Source: Trichomonas tenax (taxonomy: Eukaryota; Parabasalia; Trichomonadida; Trichomonadidae). Taken from it: a stretch of 33,992 nucleotides of DNA. The notes beneath the pieces are model-generated. The model was given only the letters and a program-made list of their open reading frames with translations. It did not search any database and had not been told where the DNA came from. A program made the translations under genes and the position numbers. How positions within the stretch are numbered: the stretch's first letter is position 1; the number at the start of each line of letters is the position of its first letter. The DNA lies in the NCBI GenBank assembly GCA_023091735.1, contig JALKBU010000545.1, forward strand, positions 1 through 33,992. The letters run 5' to 3'. This document shows positions 10,901 through 19,961 of this stretch, one piece after another.

Positions 10901-13900
10901 CGTATCGATCTTCAATGCGAAGCTGTGTGAAAAGACTCTCAATTGTGATGTCTTTGTTGTATGGAATCTCGAGATTGTCGAATGTTTCAAGTATTTCGTC
11001 GAGTGAACGTTTCTGTTGTGCAACAGAAAATATTCCCCAGTACTCTATCATTGTTGCATAAAGCAGACTCGATGAGACTGCTTGCTTAGTCTTCTCTTCG
11101 ATATCGGTGCCTGAGTTCATCCATCGATCGATGAGTTTGTTTGAGTTTGAGTTGATCTGTTCGAGCCATTCGACTTTCATCTTGAATGTGTTGTAAAGAT
11201 CTGCAGCGTCTTCACGCTCACGCATGTTCTTCTCGTGTGTCGCCATGTCGGTGTCGATCTGGTTCGCAATAGCGGTGATGGACTCTTTCTCGATCTCGTT
11301 GTCCAGAACAAGTTTGCTCAGACTTGCGTTTTGGATCTCGAGTTCGTTCTCCTTCTCGTGGACTTGGAAATCCAGACATGAAGCATCATATGTGTCCTTG
11401 ATCCACGTGAAGAGGATTGGAAGTGCTGGATGCGCTTGAGAAAGCTCTTTGTCCATCGTTGCAAGTTTGTCGATATACGGCTGTGAGTCTTCGAGAACTT
11501 TCTGCTTGAAAAGAGTTCCTTTGATTCGCTGCAATATATTTGTGAGAAACTTCGGATCGTTGATCAATCTCCTTCCGTGTGGTTCGAATGCTGTGTTCTG
11601 ACCACTGAACGCTAAGATCGCGGACATAAGGTATCCAAGAGGGCGATTCTTCGTGCCATCGATAAGTCTGATCTCGTTCATATTCTGTTGTGAGATTGAT
11701 CCAACACGGCCACGGTCGAGATCAACTTTCAAGTTCATGTTGTTCAGCTGTTGCTTCATCTTGTTCAGTTCGTTTGTGAGTGATGTGATTTTGTCTTTCT
11801 GCTCTTTCTCAGTCTCGTTGATCTTCGAAAGACGAGCTCTGATTGTGTCTCTCTTCGCAACAAATGACTTCATAACTTCTTCATCATCCTGTTCTGGTTC
11901 TTTGACTAAATTTGTGAGTGATGAGAACTTGGTTTTGAGTTCAAGTTCCATCTTCGCAGTAGTTCCAAAGAAATCGACTGCGTTCATGAGGTTCTCCTTT
12001 CGCTCTTCGATGTTAGAAATCTCCTTCGCGTAGAATGACATGAATGTGTTGATGAAGCTGAACAAGTGGTTCGTTTGTATCGCTGGACACATTGAGCTGA
12101 TGTTGATGTATATCGATGCGATCGCTTGTGGTGTCTTCGGTGGAAGTTCTTTGACCTGTTTGACGAATGCAGGATTATCGAGTGCATCGCGTGCACACAT
12201 CTCAATAGCTTCAATGGATTCAATGCTCAAGTACAGAAACTGGAAGTTCGTGAAATTTGTCATCCAGCTTGAATTTGCTTGAATGATGAATTTCAATTTC
12301 ATCCGAAGATCGTTTCTGATGTGGTTGTATATTTGATATGGCTGATCAATAAACTGTGGATGTTTCGCTGTAACTTTAAGGTAGTAGTCTTTCTTGAAGT
12401 CGTCTGGCATGAATGGGTTATAGTCATATTCGTATATCAGAGATGACAAAAATTTGAAATCAAAATCGTTTTCTGAGTTCGCTCTCAAGAAAACACAGAC
12501 TTTCTTGTTCTTAGTTAAGATCTTTGTGATAGCATCGTTCATTGTCTCAATCAAATACTGTCGACGCTTCTCTGGATCTTTCTCCTCTGCTGGTGAACGT
12601 GGAGGGATGTGAACAAAATCGAATCCTTTCATTGACGCTGTGAAGTATGACAAGATGAACGTTCCATTTCCTGATGGATCTGCAATCAATATGTTTCTGC
12701 CTGGATATCCGAGCATCCGCTGCAAGTAGACCCACTGCTCGATTATAGGCTTGAAGAAATAAATCTTCATGCTGAAGTTGATCTTCGCTGAGAACTGCTG
12801 AAGCAAGAAAGTGAGTTCTTCTCGAACTAAGTGAACTTGTCGGAATGAGAACATAGCAACAAGTTTCTTCGTTTCTTCATCAACATCAATCTCTGGATAG
12901 TAAATGTTTGGTCCAACAACGACAGGATCATAAACCATTCTGATATCGGCATCTGTGAACGTGTTCAGAATGAGAACATTGAAACTGAACATTTCGTCTG
13001 ATGTGAGAAGTTTGTGGCAGTAGAGAGCTTTAAGCTCAAAAAGGAATGCTTTCACACACTCCAGGAAATCATTTCTCGTTGGTGCAGATCTATATGACAA
13101 CAGAGTGAATATGTCGAGTGTGTGAAGCCAATTGAATCCATAATTTGGTTTTTGAGAAAGCTGCTCAGAGACTTTGAAAGCAGGTTCATAAAGCAATTTG
13201 CTGATTGAGAGTTCTTGTGCGACTTTGTAATAAATGTATTGCATCGAGTGATGATTCTGAGGCAGAAGCTTCTGGATGAAGAAGAGAGATGTGAATCTCT
13301 CTGGAAGACTCTCTAAGTTACTCGTTGTGACGAAAACGATGAAATTCTTCAGAGGAAGGATCTCCAAGCACTTAGGATCAATGTCGGAGAACATTGTGAC
13401 AGACTTCTTAGTGATAATAGATCGGATGAATTCAATCGCATGGATATATTGTGGACGAACATTTTTGAATATCAAAACATAGTGGAGATTTCCAAGTGGC
13501 TTCGATCCTGGTCTCGCAACAACTGGTGTATGAGTGATGATGAACTTTGCTAATGACTGCTGACTTGATGAAGCATTGACAGGAACGAATATTGGAATCA
13601 TGTTTTTATGATCCTTGAATATGTACTTAATGCAGTTCGATTTTCCAGAGCCTTGAGGACCAGAAATGATGAAGTGTTGCTTGATTGCCAACAAGCATGA
13701 AACGACGCTGATGACTGGCAAAAACTGTGCTGTGCAGATGGAAATGTCGTCAATCATATCAATCGCGTTTTCATTCATTGGCTTATCACGAATTGGAGGT
13801 TGTGACAAAACAGTGAAATCATGTGGTTTGAGAGATGTTCCATCGAATCTGAGCGAATGAAGAGAAGGTCTTGGGAATATATCCCAAAAGTGTTGTGGGA

Positions 13901-16900
13901 CTTCAAAACCGACCCAGTCAGCAGGCATCTTGATCAGGAAGCTGTTTACAGCCCATGTATCAAATGTTGGGATGTTCGCTTGATCGAGGATCGAAATGTA
14001 TGCGTGGAACAATGAATAAACGAGAACTGTCTTCGTGTGTTCTCTGTTCTGTTGTTCATTTTCTCTTTCGTTAAGTAATAATGCATAAACAATTCCGTTA
14101 TACGGAAGAAGATTGTAGATCAATGATTGGACCTTTGAATTGAATGTCTGACTCGAATATGAATATACAGTGTTAGGAATGTTCAAAATGTATTTGATGA
14201 ACATTGGGACGATTTCATTGAACTGTGAATGGATCATCCTCAAGCATGATTGCGAAAGATTTGTTCCGGTTGCATCAACAGCTCTGTTGAAAATAATATC
14301 TCCATTGAATGATGGACATCCTTTGTACTGAGAGATTGGTTCAACAATATGAACACTTCTTGTTGATATGACACGAGAGATGCCGATGATTGATGGGTCA
14401 AGGAGACCGATATCGTCCGTCTCAATGATGAAATGGATGTGTGAGCGCTGATCATATATGTTAAGAGTGTTGATGATGAGTCTCGGTGAATCACCTGATG
14501 TCAACATTTCACGAATGAAACGAACTGTTGAATTGTTCAATGAACCATTGAAACGAATGAATTTCTCGTAATTATTGATTCCTTCAATGTATTGGAAGTA
14601 TGAATGCAGAAGTCCGTATTTTGTGACTGGTGTTTTATCTGCCATCGATGAGACTCCATAGAACTTGTCGACAGATTCTGCTCTGAAGAAAATATCGTAA
14701 TACTGGAATGGCATCAAATCAGGATATTTCTCTTTGTAAGCCTGCGTTGAGCACATCTTTTGTATTGCGTCTTCAACGATTGACTGCATTGTTGTTTTTC
14801 CTGTCTGTGGACCACCAACAATAATAATGCATAAATTATTGTTGATTGCGAACAAGAATTCTTTGATGTAATCAATATAGATCGGATATGTTTCTCTATA
14901 GGTTTCTTGGATAACTTTGATAACATCGTTAATGAAGTTGTTATCATATAATGGAATTAGTTGATTAATTTTAGTGACCATTTCATAGGCATTCTTGAAA
15001 ATCCTAAAATGAGAATGAAGGAGATCAATGAATAAGTTCCTGTGAACATTTCTGAGTAATTTGTAATAGTTGAACTTAATGGAGGTGATAACTGCTAGTG
15101 TTTCTGCATTATAGATATCTTCATTTGTCATCTCATTATTGGTCTTCGATTTATTAAGTTCTTGAATCAAATGATGCAAAAGAGTCATTGATTTCTTCAA
15201 AATCGTTTCGATGACTGTTCCAACAGGACCATGAGATATATATCCAATCAATGAGAAGAACAAATTCAAGAAATCGACTGTTTGTGATGATAACATTTGT
15301 GCATTCAGGAAACCTGATGAAAGGAATTGCACATAAGCAATTTTCTTTGGATCTGGAAGAGAAAATGCGACAGGCTGCAAAACAGCTTTCAAGCAATCAG
15401 GAATCTTTTCGTTTTCGAAATAGTTCTGGCTTCCAATGAACAAAAGCCTGCAGTTGGAATTGATATTGATTGTATTGGAATTAAGTTCGAATGATGGGGA
15501 TTTTTCAACTAATGCACGTTTGTATTTTTGCATTATAAGTGTGATATTTGCAAGATTATTAAGATCTGCAGCGTCAATATTATTCATCACGAGCCATGCA
15601 CCGGAACCAACAGCACCTGTGAATAACTTAGTGAACAAAACTGAATCATTGTCTGAAAATGTTGGGGCGAAGAAAACAAAGTTGCCGAACAAAGAAGCAA
15701 CATTTGATATTAATCGCTTTCTTCCGATTGATCCCTGTCCATAAATAACAGGACACAAGTTTGTTGCAATGTTCGTGATGACGTTATTCATTGCAATCTC
15801 TGATTGAGGAGATTGGATCATTTGCTTCGAAGATCCCCAATATTCGTATCCAAGTTCAATCTGGTTGTCGGAATGTTCGATGAATATCTGTTGAGTGACT
15901 TGATTCCTAACCATGTGCATTAATGTCATCCAATAGTCTTTTTGGGAGAAGTTCTTCTTCCTGACTGACATCATATCAACTTTATCTCTCTGATAACTCA
16001 TCATGACTATTGTGCTGCTGATTTTATTGATAAGATCAGTGGAAAGATTTGTGCGCATTAAATCATTCAACTTCTGTATCTTTTTGTCGATGTTTTGGAT
16101 GTAATCTTTGAATGTGTGAACGTTGTTCTCGAAGTTATCGAAGCATTCATCGATATCTCTCGTGAACATGATCTGCATTGTCATCATGGAAATGAATTTT
16201 GGAACACTTGATAACCATTCGATGAAATTGCCTTGATTGTATTTATAAATGGAATCAGAGACATGAGTCTTAATGGATTGTTTCATAACTTCAAGAATAA
16301 CAGGTCCCCATGATTCTATTGATCCTCCTAATATAATATTTCTTGTGAAGATCATTGTATCACCATCATTGCCACTCATACCGTAAAGTTTGATTCTTTG
16401 GAAGTTCTGTGTGTGGAAGTTGTTCTGCAAAACAAGTTCTGTTTCATCCAAAGGATGATGCTCGAACTTAACGATGTGCATGAACATCTTACTGAGCAGC
16501 TTATTCATCTGTTCGAAATCAGCTGTTGAAAAAATCATGAGAACATCGAAATCAGACAAGAAGAACAAACGTGGGAAATTAACTCTCTTGATATCGATCT
16601 TCTTGAGAACTTGTGAGCAGATTTCTTCCAAATAGTTGTTGTTTTCGATGAGAATTTCGAGTAATGAAGGAAAAGAACAAACTTGAAATAGCGTTGTATT
16701 TTCGTTCGTGTGTTGAATGATTTGCATCCATCTTCTTCTGACAATGGAAAATCTATTTGCTTCCTGCGGCATAACTTGCCTTGTGTTCTCTGATGAGAAG
16801 AAAGAAGCTAAAACAACCCAATAGTCTTGGAATCTTGACCATGCATCGAGAATCTTGTTGTAGTTTCCTAATTGATTTGCAAGTTCATTGATTTGTGTTC

Positions 16901-19900
16901 TTAAACCTTGTGCGAATGGAACTGAAAGCATTCTGTGCAATGCCATCTGTGAGTCAGCAATTTCTGTGTATAAATCCTTCAAATTGCCAAGAAGAAGTGA
17001 ATCTTCTGTCTTGATTTGTGATTCCAAGAGTGGTAAACGAATTTCTTTCCATTTGGCCGCAAGTCCTTGGAATTCAGCTTCAAGACGACTTTCGCCAAGT
17101 GATATTGATGTGATTTCTTCAACTTTATCCCTTTTCTCGAGAATTCCAAGTGATATCAGTTCATCAATTCTTATCTGGTTGTGATAACCTTTAGATTGTC
17201 CACAATCTTCGAATAACTTGCACCAATGATGGAAGTGCATCTTGCTATTAGAAAGCATATCTAATTCATCAATGTACTGCATAAGCTGCTTAACTTTGCC
17301 ATCGACAACCATTAAAAGCTTGTTTTCAACAGGATTTGAATTCTTCAATGAGTTGATTGCTGAATTTATAGAATTAAGTTGGATTGAGAATTCATTGATA
17401 TTGATATCAACAAATGGCTGACTTAATACTTCTGCTGATAAAATAGTCCACTGGTTTGTTATGTTGAAAACTTGGATATCGAAATCGCACTGAAGTCTGA
17501 CTGCATCATAAGATCTTAAATCTTGGATTGTTGCCTTCATAACGTCTTGGCAATATTCTAATGTATCAATTTCTGGTTGAATGGCATCAATCTTTGATCT
17601 AAGATCAAGAATAGTCTTAAGTCCTTCATTGACTTCTTGCTTAGAAAGTTCTGTTGGAATGTTATCAAGTTGCGATTGGAATCTATTGATGTTGTTGATT
17701 TGGATGCCAACTCTCTTTGTTAATTCATCGACGTACTTATTGCGAGAGTTCTCAATCATGTTCTTACCCATTTGCAATACTTGCTGGAAAACTTTATAGC
17801 TGCTGTGAAGAGGATTACGAGTGTGTTCACCAATATGTGATGTTGCAAAGTTTGTAACGATTTTATCAAGCAAACTGTAAACATCATCGATATATCTAAT
17901 TTCTGCTTTAAGCAATGGATTGATTTCTAATATTAAGTTCAAGAACTCTGTGTTTTCTGCATATTGAACTAAAGAGTTTGGTTCTCTTTTCAGTCTCTTG
18001 TTTGAAAAATTGAAAATTTTGTTGATTTTATCTATTTTTTCTTCGATGAATTTCTGCAATGCATATTGTACAGCTAATATTGATTTAGATGGAATTGGCG
18101 CTAATTCTGCTCTTAGATCTTTAGAATCTATGAATATTGATCCACGGACTGCGCAAGCTCTGAATTGATTGATTCTCATTTCCTCTTCTTTGAAATGATG
18201 AATATCTTCGAGAATCTTATTGAAATCAAATACTAATTCTTCACTTGGATCGAAAACCAATTTATTTTCACTTGCATCGAAATCACTGCCAAATGGTGTG
18301 AAATCGAAAACGCGAGATTGACCACCTCTTGGTGTGAAATAGTGCTCTGCAGACCAAACTTTTCCATGCTTGAATAATTGATAAAACTCGACGAATTTTT
18401 GTGATTGTTGAAGCGCATCTTCGTAATCTGTTTCTATATGTTGGAGAATTCTTTCCTCTATCTTTATGTATTCTGGATTTGATTCTGTGCACATCTTAAA
18501 TTGCGGCATGTTATCATATAAATATCCGAGGTTTCCATTTGTTTTTCTTAAATGTTCGCGCAGTGATTGTTCTTTGATAATTCTTGGTAATGAATCAATT
18601 AACTTAAATGTATTATGAAGAGTATCGCTAATTGCTTGTTTCAATTCTTGAAGCGAAGGCGTGAATTTAACTTTTCCTTCTTTATCGAAGAAAACAGATA
18701 CAGTGAACACAGCTGATAATTCTTGTTTGATGTTCGCTTCGGCTTCTTTCCAGCACTTGAAACACGATGAAGAAAGTGATTCTAACATTATATAATCGCA
18801 TAATCTAATGAAATTTTCAAACCCGTAAAGTTCTTTATTTACGATTGCAACTCTTCGTGCTTGCTCAGCAAGAACTTTCTCTTGTATCACCATCAACTGG
18901 CCTAAGTTGGGTATTATATTTTTGTTCTTTTGGAACTCTGTTGATGACACAGTGACCCTTTGAGGGTCTTTAATATCTGCATCAAGTTGAAGAAGTTTGT
19001 CGACGACATTTCTTATAAATTCCGAGTATTTTGCTGAGAGAATCTCTGAATTAGCTTTACAATCGTTGAGATAGTCTTGAAGAACGTATTTCTTTTGAGA
19101 TATCATGCAAAGTAAATAATGAGATATAATTGCGTCTGAAGTATGTTCCATTATACCAAGTAAGTAATGAAAGAACTTTTGATCGTGGAACCAAACGTTA
19201 GAAATGATTTTATCTCTAAATCTGCAATATCGTTGATTTTGAATGAATTTCTTCCATAATTTGAATGACTTCCAGTAATGAAACTTCTGGAAGAAGGATA
19301 ATTTACGCAGCATGTTGAAAATTGATGTTTCTCGAATCCATCCTTCGAGTGGAGTTGTTTCCGAACTTCCATCTGAGAATAAATGTGTCACACCGTTCGA
19401 TGACATCGTGAAATAATCATCAGTTATCTCTGAATGCGTGACTTTTACCAAATCATAAGGATTAAAATCGAGATCTCCACGTGGTTTCGCATAATTTAAG
19501 TAAATAAATAGATGCCCGCTTCCATCTTTGTGCTTAAAGAAGTAAGCAATCGGGTCATCACCGAAATTTAATGTTGCTAATTCGCGATTTTTCTCGTCAT
19601 CGAGCTCGCCTTTCAAAACGTTGGAAGGAGCGAGATTTGGTAGTTGCGGTTTGTTTGCTATCCACGTAGGAACTGTAATTAAAACGTCTTGCTGTTTTTC
19701 GTGAATAATTTTAGGACGTGTTAAGTTTATTTTGTTTGCGTGATTCTTTATTGCCAACAGTCCCGGAGACGTTACAGAAAGCGATGAATTACACTCACCT
19801 TCGCCTGGTTTGCTTGTTGAAAAATCTTCTGCGCGCTGATTCATTGAATCCAGGTCGAACATCGTCGGATCTTTGCGCACATTGACCCTGTTGTTCGCCT

Positions 19901-19961
19901 TATTCTTAGGAAGCAGGTTCTGTTGTGATGATGAAAGCTCGGAAGGCGGACGAGAATTCAT
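7932..19961 (-). CDS. Axonemal-type dynein heavy chain with degenerate AAA1
   Basis: The 4,009-residue product has the full dynein heavy chain layout, expected to act as a microtubule motor or motor-like subunit in the flagellar axoneme. In order: N-terminal region resembling single-headed inner-arm chains (YFTMSSNGVTHL, about 185-196, then a Trp-rich WKSFKLWKKF segment); DHC_N1/N2 tail and linker with KRVNFPRLFFLS (1125-1136); AAA1 near 1400; AAA2 with GGPQTGKT (1716-1723); AAA3 with GPQGSGKS (2101-2108); AAA4 near 2428; coiled-coil stalk about 2690-2755 and 2840-2940 bracketing a microtubule-binding domain; AAA5, AAA6 and a C-terminal domain. Oddities: the AAA1 Walker A is GQGSIGRK (1408-1415; 15717-15740), with Arg and Lys replacing Lys and Thr, and its Walker B Asp-Glu is Asn-Asn (1460-1461; 15579-15584). 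AAA4 reads DPSGNGTF (2428-2435), and the AAA3 Walker B region reads VLIFKNVRP without acidic residues. Only AAA2 and AAA3 keep intact Walker A motifs. Base composition shifts strongly along the gene. The first ATG is at 19961, one codon after an in-frame TTG. There are no introns or frame breaks. Confidence 0.95.
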   Translation of the reverse strand: MNSRPPSELSSSQQNLLPKNKANNRVNVRKDPTMFDLDSMNQRAEDFSTSKPGEGECNSSLSVTSPGLLAIKNHANKINLTRPKIIHEKQQDVLITVPTWIANKPQLPNLAPSNVLKGELDDEKNRELATLNFGDDPIAYFFKHKDGSGHLFIYLNYAKPRGDLDFNPYDLVKVTHSEITDDYFTMSSNGVTHLFSDGSSETTPLEGWIRETSIFNMLRKLSFFQKFHYWKSFKLWKKFIQNQRYCRFRDKIISNVWFHDQKFFHYLLGIMEHTSDAIISHYLLCMISQKKYVLQDYLNDCKANSEILSAKYSEFIRNVVDKLLQLDADIKDPQRVTVSSTEFQKNKNIIPNLGQLMVIQEKVLAEQARRVAIVNKELYGFENFIRLCDYIMLESLSSSCFKCWKEAEANIKQELSAVFTVSVFFDKEGKVKFTPSLQELKQAISDTLHNTFKLIDSLPRIIKEQSLREHLRKTNGNLGYLYDNMPQFKMCTESNPEYIKIEERILQHIETDYEDALQQSQKFVEFYQLFKHGKVWSAEHYFTPRGGQSRVFDFTPFGSDFDASENKLVFDPSEELVFDFNKILEDIHHFKEEEMRINQFRACAVRGSIFIDSKDLRAELAPIPSKSILAVQYALQKFIEEKIDKINKIFNFSNKRLKREPNSLVQYAENTEFLNLILEINPLLKAEIRYIDDVYSLLDKIVTNFATSHIGEHTRNPLHSSYKVFQQVLQMGKNMIENSRNKYVDELTKRVGIQINNINRFQSQLDNIPTELSKQEVNEGLKTILDLRSKIDAIQPEIDTLEYCQDVMKATIQDLRSYDAVRLQCDFDIQVFNITNQWTILSAEVLSQPFVDININEFSIQLNSINSAINSLKNSNPVENKLLMVVDGKVKQLMQYIDELDMLSNSKMHFHHWCKLFEDCGQSKGYHNQIRIDELISLGILEKRDKVEEITSISLGESRLEAEFQGLAAKWKEIRLPLLESQIKTEDSLLLGNLKDLYTEIADSQMALHRMLSVPFAQGLRTQINELANQLGNYNKILDAWSRFQDYWVVLASFFSSENTRQVMPQEANRFSIVRRRWMQIIQHTNENTTLFQVCSFPSLLEILIENNNYLEEICSQVLKKIDIKRVNFPRLFFLSDFDVLMIFSTADFEQMNKLLSKMFMHIVKFEHHPLDETELVLQNNFHTQNFQRIKLYGMSGNDGDTMIFTRNIILGGSIESWGPVILEVMKQSIKTHVSDSIYKYNQGNFIEWLSSVPKFISMMTMQIMFTRDIDECFDNFENNVHTFKDYIQNIDKKIQKLNDLMRTNLSTDLINKISSTIVMMSYQRDKVDMMSVRKKNFSQKDYWMTLMHMVRNQVTQQIFIEHSDNQIELGYEYWGSSKQMIQSPQSEIAMNNVITNIATNLCPVIYGQGSIGRKRLISNVASLFGNFVFFAPTFSDNDSVLFTKLFTGAVGSGAWLVMNNIDAADLNNLANITLIMQKYKRALVEKSPSFELNSNTININSNCRLLFIGSQNYFENEKIPDCLKAVLQPVAFSLPDPKKIAYVQFLSSGFLNAQMLSSQTVDFLNLFFSLIGYISHGPVGTVIETILKKSMTLLHHLIQELNKSKTNNEMTNEDIYNAETLAVITSIKFNYYKLLRNVHRNLFIDLLHSHFRIFKNAYEMVTKINQLIPLYDNNFINDVIKVIQETYRETYPIYIDYIKEFLFAINNNLCIIIVGGPQTGKTTMQSIVEDAIQKMCSTQAYKEKYPDLMPFQYYDIFFRAESVDKFYGVSSMADKTPVTKYGLLHSYFQYIEGINNYEKFIRFNGSLNNSTVRFIREMLTSGDSPRLIINTLNIYDQRSHIHFIIETDDIGLLDPSIIGISRVISTRSVHIVEPISQYKGCPSFNGDIIFNRAVDATGTNLSQSCLRMIHSQFNEIVPMFIKYILNIPNTVYSYSSQTFNSKVQSLIYNLLPYNGIVYALLLNERENEQQNREHTKTVLVYSLFHAYISILDQANIPTFDTWAVNSFLIKMPADWVGFEVPQHFWDIFPRPSLHSLRFDGTSLKPHDFTVLSQPPIRDKPMNENAIDMIDDISICTAQFLPVISVVSCLLAIKQHFIISGPQGSGKSNCIKYIFKDHKNMIPIFVPVNASSSQQSLAKFIITHTPVVARPGSKPLGNLHYVLIFKNVRPQYIHAIEFIRSIITKKSVTMFSDIDPKCLEILPLKNFIVFVTTSNLESLPERFTSLFFIQKLLPQNHHSMQYIYYKVAQELSISKLLYEPAFKVSEQLSQKPNYGFNWLHTLDIFTLLSYRSAPTRNDFLECVKAFLFELKALYCHKLLTSDEMFSFNVLILNTFTDADIRMVYDPVVVGPNIYYPEIDVDEETKKLVAMFSFRQVHLVREELTFLLQQFSAKINFSMKIYFFKPIIEQWVYLQRMLGYPGRNILIADPSGNGTFILSYFTASMKGFDFVHIPPRSPAEEKDPEKRRQYLIETMNDAITKILTKNKKVCVFLRANSENDFDFKFLSSLIYEYDYNPFMPDDFKKDYYLKVTAKHPQFIDQPYQIYNHIRNDLRMKLKFIIQANSSWMTNFTNFQFLYLSIESIEAIEMCARDALDNPAFVKQVKELPPKTPQAIASIYINISSMCPAIQTNHLFSFINTFMSFYAKEISNIEERKENLMNAVDFFGTTAKMELELKTKFSSLTNLVKEPEQDDEEVMKSFVAKRDTIRARLSKINETEKEQKDKITSLTNELNKMKQQLNNMNLKVDLDRGRVGSISQQNMNEIRLIDGTKNRPLGYLMSAILAFSGQNTAFEPHGRRLINDPKFLTNILQRIKGTLFKQKVLEDSQPYIDKLATMDKELSQAHPALPILFTWIKDTYDASCLDFQVHEKENELEIQNASLSKLVLDNEIEKESITAIANQIDTDMATHEKNMREREDAADLYNTFKMKVEWLEQINSNSNKLIDRWMNSGTDIEEKTKQAVSSSLLYATMIEYWGIFSVAQQKRSLDEILETFDNLEIPYNKDITIESLFTQLRIEDRYDKLNFDQLTPIETELGWRRMQMLHMPPLILDSDGFMYDFLVEHTKPKHLVTASLVSSNINDIITECLEKGNKLLLYDVNFLGPSLFVLLQLPKKRPEPIPFTFAGKVIQVHPKFTLYLTSSIESLNNVPHDLAARVTILNMNTVYGKSLHRIVSAHFVKRFFPEQLPRMINIERLRMQRGVEKIMFEDDVIDSITELVKIMKGNSNDDIFEDEDGVESLIRNKECFMSSLEVKTDFTSIEKEISDLESPFIRAVRLATSMWVAISRYCSRVNKNHGFNVRKYFQMLDSALKSCKLNASPDDIFTHMLHQLIAYVTPQMSLEDSYVALFIAVVMSTHSEDQFGGFEEILLHINSEMNNVCDMRQSEPSMGDPLEKLRFANITLVFPIIRSYLLRTLGKDFENYITNPELKLFANNDPKIPTIIKSSVTNYASSIVQMQLTQAGKSFLEIPTSMSSAYLETVFEVAKNAISTGRVLILHYSTSPLSVSIIQSIRELIVDPHNDFRLIILATSFDELTNSLLVGSNVVYVHDFPNIRSIVYNIYNTHWDQISGSGTPVLMKKISFPLAILFALERARNFAVPLGITSSLPITPTMVTNIFSKASRYVDSALYRDFPMENLRSVYHSDISCAVSLFKVDQQKRDANEHEIFQPRFLEQEFAFRNKKFEIHDDWDKNQYLEYVSKLDIFVDPAFLGFDSLASQPLFNWRMSIWISKTLSSMARPVSTLPSDVRTYLESMSTMIPPQIYTAQNFEPHSPMQMFLDSEIHTFNVSTQTISKEITDAIQFRTSDVFKSFSVQQVPQKWREIVGFSGTNSIAKFFSMLFEKSKFLTNWMSGSTIPSEIDSRFIRNMNDFAQAFVAEVAVQRGILRDNLNYYFCFEKPHETSIAIRSVAIMCGNWDSANNTLAKSNNKTPSFMRIPVLYLATTQNMKIENEETFVKIPFLMRIPMNGFVNIEDLKNNFISDIIVKSQIKQNDVTLSGTSFICHPHDTFC
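14805..14849 (-). repeat. Genic copy of the 45-bp repeat (dynein AAA2 P-loop)
   Basis: Codons 1705-1719 of the dynein heavy chain, the beta strand leading into the AAA2 Walker A motif. Identical base for base to 6590-6634. This is the coding and therefore presumably the source copy. Confidence 0.95.

Noticed and set aside
8411..19372. Numerous frames on both strands inside the dynein gene
   Set aside because: All are shadows of the continuous 4,009-codon dynein frame; several are Arg/Ser-rich as expected from reading the GC-rich part in a wrong frame.
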